This document shows positions 37,465 through 47,777 of a stretch of DNA of 64,000 bases, in pieces. Both the position numbers and the translations under genes were made by a program. Every line of letters begins with the position of its first letter. Within the stretch, counting starts at the first letter, position 1. Origin of the DNA: Piper betle (lineage: Eukaryota > Streptophyta > Magnoliopsida > Piperales > Piperaceae). Location: contig JAURVB010014165.1 in the NCBI GenBank assembly GCA_033002965.1, positions 29,687 to 93,686 of the forward strand. Direction: 5' to 3'. Under the pieces are notes generated by a model. The model was not told the origin of the DNA, made no database searches, and worked only from the letters and a program-made list of their open reading frames with translations.

Positions 37465-39106
37465 TTACCATGAGACTTTAATTGCTAAAGAATGTGACAC
37501 ATTATCCATCTCTGCCTCTCCATCATTTGTCTTAGTATCCAACTCACTTGACAACTTAAAGTGTCCCCCTAGAGCTGTAGTTACCGGTTTTGTCTTATCC
37601 ATGTTAAATCTTATCAGCACCTTCTCAATATACCCTTCTTGAAGTAACCACAACTTCTTTCTTTTCCTATCTTGGGTAATTTGCATCCCAAAAAGTTGTT
37701 TTGCATCGCCCAAGTCTTTCATAGAAAACCTTCCCGTTAATTTCTTCTTGAGATCATTGATTTTCTTCATGCTCAATCTTGTTACAAACAAATCATCTAC
37801 ATATATAGTACGAATAAGAAAATCCTCATTTTAAAATTTTGTACATATACACAATGATGTGCATTACACCTTGCAAATCCAGCCTCTAAGATGAAATTGT
37901 TGAATTTCAAGTATTATTGCCTTGGTGATTGTTTCAATCTACATAAAAATTTAAATTACCTATAAATTTCTTCCTCTAACTCACCGTAAAGGAAAGCAGT
38001 CTTCATGTCAAGTTACTCTAAATGCAAATCATCCACAACCACAAAACTCAATATTAATTGGATTGAAGTCATTTTAATAACTAGGACAAAGTTATCATTA
38101 AAATCAATACCTTTCTTTTGATTGAATCCCTTTACCACAAGTCTAGCCTTGAACCTCTTTGTCCCACCAGCTTCAAGCTTGACCTTGTATACCCACTTAT
38201 TCAACAAAATCTTCCTCTTGTTTGGGCTCTTCACCAATTCCCACATGTGATTCTCTTCCAAAGAAGTTATCTTATCACCTATGGCTTGCTCCACTTATGA
38301 CGAAGTTTATCCTGCATAGCTATTTGGTAACACTTTGGTTCACCTGCATCAATATACAAAACATATTATAAGGGTAGACAAAGTCTGTGCATTGGCTTCC
38401 TTTTAGGAGTGCTCGTCAAATGTGAAACATCCTCCTCTGATGATGAACTAGAACCATCAGATACAACATGTGGCTCTTCATCACCTTCAGTCTCATTTGA
38501 AACTTCTTGTTCAACTTCTTCTTGAACTTCTTTTCACTTTTCAAATAAAGGAATTTACTTATCCATCATTCGGTTCATCAAGCTCTATGTAATCTTACTC
38601 CATTTTTGTCTCATTCTTTTCATCTAATCAATCTTTGCACATGCAAGCCTTATTGAATAACACATCTCAGCTTCAAAATACCTTGTTATGCTTGTAATAT
38701 TCACCACATTCAATGAATGCACATTATTGGGATTTAGAATCCATTTTTCTTCCTCATCTCCTAATCCACATGTGCATATCCTATGCAATCAAACACCTTC
38801 AAAAAGAATAGTTCACAGTTTTACCGAGCCACATTTCCTTTGGAATATTACCATCTAAAGTACTTGATAGACTCTAGTTGATTAGAGAGACTATTGTATC
38901 CATAGTGGCTCCCCAAAGTTGTAGTGGGAGACCAGCATAAATCCTACTGCTCTGAGCTCGCTCCGTGATGGTCCTATTTATCCTTTCGACGACTCCAATT
39001 TGCTGCAGTGTTTGTGGCACAAGTTTTTACTCTTCTAATCCCATGAATACAATAATAATCATCAAATTCTTTATTGCAATACTCACCACCATTATTTGAC
39101 AAGAGG
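37465..39106 (-). pseudogene. Copia integrase-RT fragment, minus strand
   Basis: Read on the minus strand from 39106: integrase (LLSNNGGEYCNKEF, then GVVERINRTITERAQSS, then LQLWGATMDT), then RT (38294-38013, with NKWVYKVKLEAGG and ARLVVKGFNQKKG), then the YVDD motif at 37803-37792 and SMKDLGDAKQLFGMQI to 37465. Stops and frameshifts occur between blocks. Its left neighbour is the TRIM-family repeat. On the right it is cut at 39107 by an LTR-like sequence starting TGTAATATCCC. It belongs to the same general Tork/TNT1-like group as the element at 28209 and retains the RT motif that element lost. Confidence 0.85.
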
Positions 39107-42100
39107 TGTAATATCCCAATTTTTTTCGGTTTCATAGCATACCGAAGTGCAATGTTAAAAATTCACAAAGTTAATAATTTAACTACAATTGTATAAACTT
39201 CACGAAGATGGATTTCAAAAGCATAGGCCAGAACCAGTCAACGGCAAACTAAAATCACACATACATAATCATATATACTATGTCAGAATGCATAACATGA
39301 CCACGTACAGCTTAAACAACTCAACGGAGCATACAACGTATCATAAACATATAGATATACCTGAATCTAGGGGTAACATGCTTGCATCATACATAACTAT
39401 ATACATGCACCAGGATCTAGTCAACGGTAACATGCCTTTATCATAAATAATCATATACATGTACTGGAATCTAGTCGACGGTAACATGCTTGTATCATAA
39501 ATAACAATACACATGACCGAAATCTAGTCGATGGTAACATACTCGTATCATACATAACCATAAACACGTACCAAAATCTAGTCGACGGTAACATGCTCGC
39601 ATTATACATAACCATAAACATGTACCGGAATCTAGTTGATGGTAACATGCTCGCATTATACATAACCATAAACATATACCGGAATCTAGTCGACGGTAAC
39701 ATGCTGACATCATAACTTACTACTAGTAGGATCATACAGAAAAGCACACATACGCATACATATAAGCGTTAGTTTATGGGCCAACATGGTAACGTATGAC
39801 CACAAAATTAAACCAAAAATTTAGTAATGTAGGTCCCACACGAACTAGGATTGTTTGAATTGGATTCAAACACACCACAAATACACTAGACTTGTGACAG
39901 ACATGATCCTAAACCTAACTAGACTTGACTCAAAATAAAATCAACAAATAAGAGTCGGGACGGCGTAGTGTCCAGCTGAGTGGCACTGAGCACCAAGGAG
40001 ACTAAGGTCATGGTTTACACATACATATCATACATAAGTATAGGGTAGTAAGGCAGGAAGGTCTAGACGTGCAACTCCATCTAGGTCGCAACAGAGATGA
40101 AACTAAAACCTTCAGGAAAAAAGACCAAGTTTTACACCTGGCATCGGAGGGATCCGTTGAAACACAACAAACGCAGGCCTATGTTTAAAATGCGATTAAA
40201 CTGGACACACAAGTTAAGCAGAAAAGAAGCAAAGGGAGTCCTACAGACCTGAATGATTAGAGCTCTGCATCCTAGATCGGTGCGCTCATATTGTGCAACC
40301 TAGCACAAAGATGGAACTAGAATTAGTCTTGGATTACATTAGCACGCATATTTTTGTTGAAAAGTCCAAATTTAGGGTTTAATCAAACGTACTTCATCGG
40401 ACAAGCCAAACAATGTCCACATAGGCTGAAATTTGGACCTGCTCGGCCCTGATAATCTTATGGATTGGCCAAAATTTACTAAGTGCTGGCCCACGAGCCA
40501 ACATGGTAAACAAGGCTACTACTGTCGAGCTTAGGTACAAAGAACACTGTTCCTGGGTCACAAATCAATTTCTAATTATTGTTCATGGGCTTGGAGACTC
40601 CAAATCAGCCTCTGTAAATGCGTAACGTTAGTTAACACCGTGGCCTTGAACCCTACAAAAGTTCAAGTCGAAACAAGGATTTGGACCTGAGTTGACCTAG
40701 GAAAGAAAGGCATTGGCTAGGTCGATGTTTGGAGTTGGCTAGACCTAACGGGTTTGGGAAAATCATAACACAAGTTCTACCGAGCCAATGGCTCTCAAAT
40801 TTTAGGGAGATGTTGTTGGGACAAACCCTAAGGTTTGGGTGAAATTTCATGAAATTGTACTACCAATAAGCTAGGTTTTCTGGATTTTACATCACAGCTA
40901 AAGAACTAGGGTTTCACCCTGTGTTCCTGCACACTCTCAGAAAACTGGATTAACTATCCTACATAAATGATTTTTAATTATTACCAAAATTTCACATGTT
41001 TCTGGTAGACACTTAGTGAGTCCTTATGTAATTTTTATAGATTTTATTAACATCTTTTAATAGGCTCACAATGGAGCACAATCTCATAGGATGACATAGC
41101 ACATCAGCAACACAACAAGCATATCACACAGTTAGGGGCTTTGTTCATGCCCTTAAAGTGATTATCTCAGTTTGGTGTTTTTACAAGAGCAAGACAACAT
41201 AGATGAACTATAACATGCGAAAATATTGGACATCAACAAAAACCTACATCATGGTGTAAAAGTTGGGAAAATAGGCAGATTAGTTCATACTGACCATGAA
41301 AGCTACCACCTTTTCACCAAGTTTGGCACCCCTACATGCTCATACATACCATAACAAACAAGATAATGTACATGAAACTTGTATATATATCTTTCTATGA
41401 GTGTATCAAGACAAAGCGAATGCAAAAATACCATCTACATCATGAGATATGTATTTTATACCAAAACAGTGCATAGATCCACACAACTATCGTATAAAAG
41501 TCATATCTTTTTAAGTAAATGCATATGAGATGATTCTAAAGCCTAACAACTCCTAATACACAGATTTACATGCGAACAAATACCAAAAACATACAAACAA
41601 ACACACATACATGCAAACATAAGCAAACAAGACCACAAAGGAGGTAGGAATGAGCGGACCTTTACCTCAAGAGAGATCAAGGGGAGGTCTCTTAGGACTT
41701 CCCACCCTAAGACCTACAACCTTAGGAGGCTAGGCTTGGCTTGGAGATGCCTAGGAGAGGCTGTCAATTGTTGGAGAAGAAGAGGAAAGGCAATGGAGTA
41801 AGGCGAGCGGCAGAAGGAATGAAGCCAAAGGTGCTGTCACGAGGGCACTAGGAGGGCACACTTGAACCCTGACTGGTTGGGCACACCTTAGGGTGAGTAG
41901 CGCCGCAAGTCCCAGAGGGGGTAGGATCGTCCGAAAGGGGTCCACACACGCAAAGAACACACACACATTGGACTCGCGAGGGACTCGATCTTAATGCCTA
42001 ATTAGACTCAACTTGACCTAATTATAAAACAAGGTCGAATACATAGTGTCCAACGGGGTACCAAAGCCAAAGGAGACTAGGGTCGGGCAAACACGTCATA

Positions 42101-42180
42101 CTATCCTCGAACCATGGCAAGAAGGGTCGAACTCAAATAACCCGATTTGAGTAAAAACTGAACCAACTCAAAAACCCTCG
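39107..42180 (+). mobile_element. LTR-like sequence inserted in copia integrase
   Basis: It starts TGTAATATCCC exactly where copia integrase homology ends. The total length to the loss of similarity is roughly that of the 3,065-bp solo LTR, and words such as GGAGTCCTACAGACCTG near 40240 resemble 8570 of that element. The right end and a target duplication were not found, so the end is approximate. It contains the 54-bp minisatellite. Short open frames (for example 41751-41966, minus) have no recognised domain. Confidence 0.5.
39372..39750. repeat. 54-bp minisatellite, seven units
   Basis: The anchor GGTAACATG (with small changes) starts at 39372, 39426, 39480, 39533, 39587, 39641 and 39695, spacing 53-54 bp. 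Units also share AATCTAGTCGACGG and CATAACCATAAACA. Because 54 is a multiple of three, long repetitive open frames appear on the minus strand; these are artefacts. Confidence 0.92.
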
Positions 42181-42432
42181 GACAAACGGCTCAGATTTTA
42201 AAATTATACTCTATATTTATTTGCATTATAATACGTGAGAAATTAAGATTTAGAAATGACAGCAAAAAATGTAAAAGAATGAAGCAATATAAATATAATA
42301 ATTAAATTTTTAAAATATACTCAATTTGTTAGTAGACCAATAGATAAGATGCAATGGTGATGACCATTGAATTTTATCGAACCCTCTACAAGTGGGTTCC
42401 TATAGTTCTCAAGTTTTCTCACTATATCAATT

Positions 42433-42472
<40 letters not shown>

Positions 42473-42518
42473 CAAACATAAAGATTGTTATTATTACTAT
42501 AAAAGATAATATTGTATT
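42181..42518. other. AT-rich spacer with an AT microsatellite
   Basis: An alternating AT tract runs about 42434-42471. No gene is recognised. Confidence 0.6.
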
Positions 42519-42981
42519 TGTAACGACCCAGCCCAAAGTGAAAACTAATGGGCCTAAGTCATCTCTTCAAAAGTGGTTAACCGAAGTTAAAGATCTATAG
42601 TCTATTCCTACTTATAAACATGATCTTATCCCAATAGATATTATATATGGGACTAAGTTGAGGTATCTCACATTCCACCCACCTTAAGAAATTTTGTCTT
42701 CCAAATTCCTATACTTGGCCCATTGCTAGCCCCAGCCTACGTCCTTCTCTGGCCCATGACCAGTAGCTTAGCCAACGTCTATAGTCCAACCTACCATCTA
42801 ACATAGAATCAGGTTGATCTGATACTATCTGTAACGACTTGGTCCAATTAGTGTAACGTAATAGGCCTAAGTCATCTCTTTAAAAATGATTAACTAAGTT
42901 AAAGATCTATAGTCAATTCCCACTTATAAACACGATCTTACTCTAGTAATTATTAGATGTTGGACTAAGTTGAGGGATCTC
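42519..42981 (-). mobile_element. TRIM (terminal-repeat retrotransposon in miniature), about 463 bp
   Basis: Two repeats of about 150 bp (42519-42671 and 42831-42981) share TAACGAC, GGCCTAAGTCATCTCTT, AGTTAAAGATCTATAGTC and GGACTAAGTTGAGG-type words. Read on the minus strand the right copy ends in GTCGTTACA and is followed by TAGTATCAGATC, two mismatches from the initiator-Met primer-binding site TGGTATCAGAGC. Just before the other copy is AAGGTGGGTGGAA, a polypurine tract. The 160-bp centre encodes nothing. No matching target duplication was found, so the insertion is old or its ends have eroded. Confidence 0.82.
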
Positions 42982-43554
42982 ATTGCATTAAAATATTAAA
43001 TTTTCTTGGAATATCAAAGACTATCATCACTTACTTAAAATTTATTTAAATTAAATTTTTATTTTTAAAATTGATAAATTTATCTACCCCGTGCAGTGCG
43101 CGGACATGCTCCTTGTTATATATAGTATGAGAGCCAACCTTAAAAACTGTGTTAAATGATGGGGCCTGTTTAAACACAAATTAGTTTCATAAGCCATAAC
43201 AATTAAGGAATTTTGAGGATGAAATTTTGTAAATGTAGGTGGAATGTAAACCCCACTAGTTAGTCCCATGTGAAATATCAATTAGGATAATATTCAGTAC
43301 ATTAGTGGGGATGGTACTTACAATCTTCAATTTCGGTGGACCATTTTTGAAAAAAATGACTACGCCCATAGAATTTACACTCAGGAAGGTCATTATATAG
43401 ATGCACACTTAAGAAACTTGGTTGAAGATTCTTTTTCCGTCTTAATTCATTATTGCTCCAACAACATTGATTTCTTTGACCATAGTATTTTATGTATTAA
43501 TTCATTATAGGTTAAACAACGTTGATTTCTTTGACAATAATTTTCTAGGTCGAC
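42982..43554 (+). other. Upstream region of NLR copy 2
   Basis: It contains a 55-bp tandem duplication (AATTCATTAT at 43444 and 43499). Homology to the region upstream of copy 1 is limited to the last 100 bases or so (AACAACATT), so block B begins near 43460. No promoter element can be assigned with confidence. Confidence 0.5.
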
Positions 43555-46500
43555 ATGGCAAGTGACTATGCAAGTCCCTTCCTTAGTTTTGTGTGCGATG
43601 GCCTCAAATGGGCACAAAAGCACATTGGCTATGCCACAAACGTGAAAAGTGAGATTGAAAAATTAAAAGAAGAGATGGACAAACTAAACAATGTGTGCGC
43701 AGATGTTGATCGTAAGGTTGCCACAGCACATGATAAGATTTCAACCTGTGAAGGAACAAGTTGATGGATGGCAAAGCAGAGTCCGAGACTTCAAAGCAAA
43801 GGTCGCTGTTGATTTCCAACTGCCATTGAACTGTAGTTGTACTGTTCGCTGCCCAAATTGTTGGACTAGATACAAGCTCGGAAAAAGAGTAGTTCTTGAA
43901 CATAAAGAAGATGTTGCAAAGCTAATCAATGAAGGAAAAGAGTACTCCAATGGCACAGTGGTTGATCCAAACCTTCCTTCCCCCATTGAGACGAATATAA
44001 GGTCTATACAAGAGGAGGCCAAAAGACTCTGGGATCTAGAAGCAGACATTAATTCCAGGGTTGATGACTACTAAGAGGGAGCGCTTGTTGCTCCCTAAAC
44101 GTCAAGTTGAAGGGTGGATTAAGCGAGTTTCCGAGCACAAACAGGACGTGAGTGCTATCCAAAAAGACTTTGAAGAGATGGAAAATTCTGATAATCATAT
44201 AAAATTGCATTGGGTGCAGCTGAGTCAAAGAGCGGAGAACTTGTTAAAGGAAATGAAAGAACTCATATCTGAAGGACGATCTTTTGAAGATGTGGCGGAT
44301 CCATCTCGTCCGGCAATTCTGGTTGAACAAGCTAAAGTTCCCACCATTGGGCAAGATGAAGTTTATGCTAGGGTGTTAAGCCTCATTAGAAATGGGCAAG
44401 TGGCAAGAATTGGCATACATGGGATGGGAGGCGTTGGCAAAACAACACTTTTAAAGAGAATTAACAATTCTTTCACAGAAAGTGATTTTGAGCTCATCAT
44501 TTGGGTCAGCGTTTCCAAGGACTTCACTATTGGTGAAATTCAACAAAGTATTATGAAGAGGTGTGGGATGGATGGCAAAAATGACAAGCCACATGAGATG
44601 GAAAGAAAAATACGGGATTTTCTTAAAGGCAAAAGATACGTCTTATTGCTAGATGATGTATGGGAACCATTGGATTTGAACAGTCTCGGAGTTCCAAGTG
44701 GAGATAACGAGGTGAAATCCATGATTTTGATCACCAGCCGTTCCAAAGACGTCTGCGATAGAATGCAAGCCTACAAAAGTTGAAGTCGGTTGTTTGAATC
44801 CCGAAAAAGCATGGGAGTTATTTACGGCAAAAGTCGGGAAAGCCATCCTCGCACCCGATCCTAAGATAGAGGAGTTGGCCGAGCAAATATGCCAATATTG
44901 TGATGGCCTACCGTTAGCACTTGAAGTGATTGGGACGGCCATGAGCGGAAAACATAATGTTTCTGAGTGGAGTGATGCCAAAAACACTCTTGAAAAACAC
45001 GCACCCGGATTTGAAGACAGTGAAGAAAAACTATTTTCCCGTTTGAAGCTTAGTTATGATAGCCTAAAGAACGATACCATAAGGGAATGTTTCTGCTATT
45101 GTGCGTTGTTCCGTGAAGATTGGAGAATCGAACACATTTGACCTTGTTTCGTGTTGGATAGGGGAGGGGCTGTTTGATGACGAATGCGACAACATTGTTG
45201 CTGCTCGTGACAAGGGATACACTATCATCCGGGAATTAATGAAAGTTGGCTTGCTGAAAGAAGCTGAAAATGAAAAAGATGACATTTCCGCAATCTGTGA
45301 ATAGAATCACCGACGAATGGTATGTTGCAATGCATGATGTTCTCCGTGATATGGCTTTATGGATCAGAAAGGATGAATTTAAAATCAGCAAAGGAAGATC
45401 TGGATTTGGAAAAATCAGTGGGAAGGAAGCTAGGTTGGGCCTCACAACATTTGGAAAATACGATTCAACGGAAAGACGAAAGCAAGAACTATTACAATTC
45501 GGTAAATCAGCCCCTAACCTCTCCGCATTGATAACGGCAGACGAAGGTGTGACACTTTTTACAGATGATATGCTTGAAGCCATGAACAAATTGAGGGTCT
45601 TGCATGTCTATGGATGGCATCATTGTGAATTGCCACGTTCAATCGGGAGATTAAGGGATCTTCGTTGTCTCATTCTACCTGAAAATGCTACCCTTGCATC
45701 ACTTGAGGTGTTGGCAGAGCTGGGGAGCTTAAGGCTATTGATCATGAAGCTATGTCATGACTGTCGATGAATTATCTTTCAAAGGAGTAATCTCAAGGCT
45801 ATCGAAATTGCAAGCCCTAATCCTGAGGGGATACTTTTCATAGAAGCAGTGGAGTGGAAAGCGCAGGGATAAGCGTTAGTGAACTTGAGAGCCTCCCATG
45901 TTTAGAGGATCTCCAACTATCACATCAGCACCGCATCCTTTTTAGAGGGATTAGCCCACTCTCCTAAGCTGGCCAGGTGTGTTTCCCATTTGGCGATAAA
46001 AAAGATGGATATACGTTGCTTTCGGATTGTACAGAAGGTAGGGAGCATGGACAGGCTTAAATCCCTCCATTTTGATTCAAAGTGAAATGACAGAGGTTGT
46101 AATTGAGGAAGAAGAAGGGTGCAAACCCAACACTCTTTGTAATCTCACAATCCTTATATTGTTGGCTTTGAATAAATTGATAGAATTCCGGGTGTCTATG
46201 GAGACCAAAAACTCACTTCAATACCTGAAGTTCATTTACATCAGTAACTGCGACGGATTGAGATTTGCCTACCTGGGTTGGCCTCTACCACAACTAGAAG
46301 TCCTTGCTGTCTATGTATGTATTAAATTGGAAGAGATTTTCAAGATTTGGGGAGGATCGGGCATTGTTTTTTCTGCATTGCGTATTATCCATGTACATGA
46401 ATGTCCTATGCTCAAAATTATTTGCAGCGATGCTTTCTGCTTCCCTAGTCTTCAGATATTGGAGGTCAAAAGCTGTAAGCAACTGAAAAGACTGCCGAGG

Positions 46501-46632
46501 GGTGTAATCCAAGCAAGTAAAGAGTCTCTGCAAGAGATAAGGGGGAGCCAAAGATGGTGGGATGAATTAACATGGGATTCAGAGGAGGATAAGAACTCAC
46601 TCCTTCCACTATTCAAAGCCAAAGATGATTAG
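43555..46632 (+). pseudogene. RPS5-type CC-NBS-LRR resistance gene, copy 2, frameshifted
   Basis: It starts MASDYASPFLSF at 43555. Domains follow copy 1: two coiled-coil units (about 43555-43985 and 43990-44370), an intact P-loop GMGGVGKTTLLKR near 44425, kinase-2 LLLDDVWEP near 44645, ILITSRSKDVCDRM near 44730, DGLPLALEVIG near 44900, CFCYCALFRED near 45090, MHDVLRDMALWI near 45330, and an LRR region. The frame advances +1 at about 43735, 44065, 44768, 45137 and 45295, each a single-base insertion relative to copy 1. No nonsense substitution is seen before 45770. From 45740 to 46072 the LRR is more damaged, including a segment about 56 bp shorter than in copy 1. The last open part is 46072-46632, ending with the RWWDELTWDSEED tail. 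None of the break points coincides with those of copy 1. Confidence 0.9.
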
Positions 46633-47249
46633 AATATTTGAAGTTCTTTGTCTGCCTTTCGTTCTTGTTTGCTCGTCTATCATTAATATGTTGTTATTCA
46701 GGAATTCAGAACTGTTGGAGGCAACTACTGCATTGCTTCTTTATTTATTATTTATTGATGCACTTGAAATCTCTAAAACTATGTATAAATATGAGGTTGA
46801 ATGACTTACATTCTGATTCCATTCAAATGTGATGTGATAATTGAGGTATTTCTTTGTTGGTATTTTGTTTGATATTTATGAAAAGATAAATAATAAATAA
46901 CCATTGTATCACCACTTGCAATTAAAAAAGTAGGAGAATACCTTAGGAATAAGTGATTTGGATAGAAGATTGCCCAAAGTCTACCTGCACTTGCCTACCT
47001 ACCACTTGTCCACCATCACTTCCCCCATCCAAGACCTTGTCGAAAATTTACTTTTCCTAAGTTTAATTTATATTTTTCCAAGCTATATCCAAACAGTCAG
47101 CATTCCACAAACCCAAAAAGAACAACATGATTGAGCCAAGCTTAAATTATCAGGTAAGAGAAGTGTAACAAAATAAATGCAAGTCTGAAAAAAATACTGA
47201 TACAATAACATGGTGTACCTACAGAAATAATCAAGCACAAATTGCTTAC
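46633..47249 (+). other. 3' flank of NLR copy 2 and inter-gene spacer
   Basis: 46633-46990 matches the 3' flank of copy 1. From about 46996 (TACCACTTGTCC) the sequence has no counterpart in block A, which jumps straight to the TRM1 remnant. This extra part holds the downstream TRM1 sequence lost from block A. Confidence 0.65.
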
Positions 47250-47777
47250 TTGGAGTAACAAACTTCTGCATAACCCCCACAAAGACCAGCCAAATCCGTT
47301 GCTGTGCACATTAACAAACCACCATCTGCAACTGATTGAACAGCAGAGTCCAAAAACAGAGAAGAGTTCCATATGGATCAAGATCAACCTGTTGAAAACT
47401 TCAGTAAATATGAACTAATGCAGTGTTAAGCAAACACGTCAATCTAATCAACCATTAGCTAATCATGAGCACCAAAAATGTAGCACGTCAAATTCTTTTT
47501 GGTGGGTAAGCATATGAACTCGTGAATCAGCAAGATGAGGCTCCACTTTAGAAGACACTACTGAGCCATTGAATTTTATGTTTCTCTTACAAGCTTCTAC
47601 ATATACTGCATAGGAACCATAGTCTTTTCATCAAATTGAAGATCATTATCAAAAAATCATCAAGAAATAAATCTAACCTAGTTACCTTTATTATTCATTA
47701 TCTACTGCTATGACTTGACCAACTCCTTCAACTTCTCGTGCATACCTAATGGCTCGCAAGCTGGAAGCAGCTAAAGC
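47250..47777 (-). pseudogene. tRNA (guanine26-N2)-dimethyltransferase pseudogene, copy 2
   Basis: Read on the minus strand: an exon at 47777-47686 (ALAASSLRAIRYAREVEGVG, then QVIAVDN) ends at a GT donor but carries a 4-base insertion giving a stop after DN. The next exon, 47605 to about 47487, encodes VEACKRNIKFNGSVVSSKVE, then HLADSRVHMLTHQKEFDV. A third exon, 47388-47250, starts VDLDPYG (the TRM1 catalytic-site motif) and continues, with a frame change, through [20 protein letters not shown] to [10 protein letters not shown] before a GTAAGC donor. Exons encoding the N-terminus are missing; the break lies at an AAAGA shared with the upstream region (about 47798). This copy keeps the catalytic exon missing from block A. 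Confidence 0.88.

Noticed and set aside
39451..39747. Repetitive minus-strand protein of 98 residues
   Set aside because: Arises because the minisatellite period is a multiple of three; a second minus-strand frame over the same units is also open.
39372..39750. Possible CRISPR-like array
   Set aside because: Units are contiguous 54-bp tandem repeats without unique spacers, in a plant genome; it is a minisatellite.
41751..41966. 71-residue minus-strand frame rich in Leu and Ser
   Set aside because: Lies in LTR-like sequence; hydrophobic translation without a family match.
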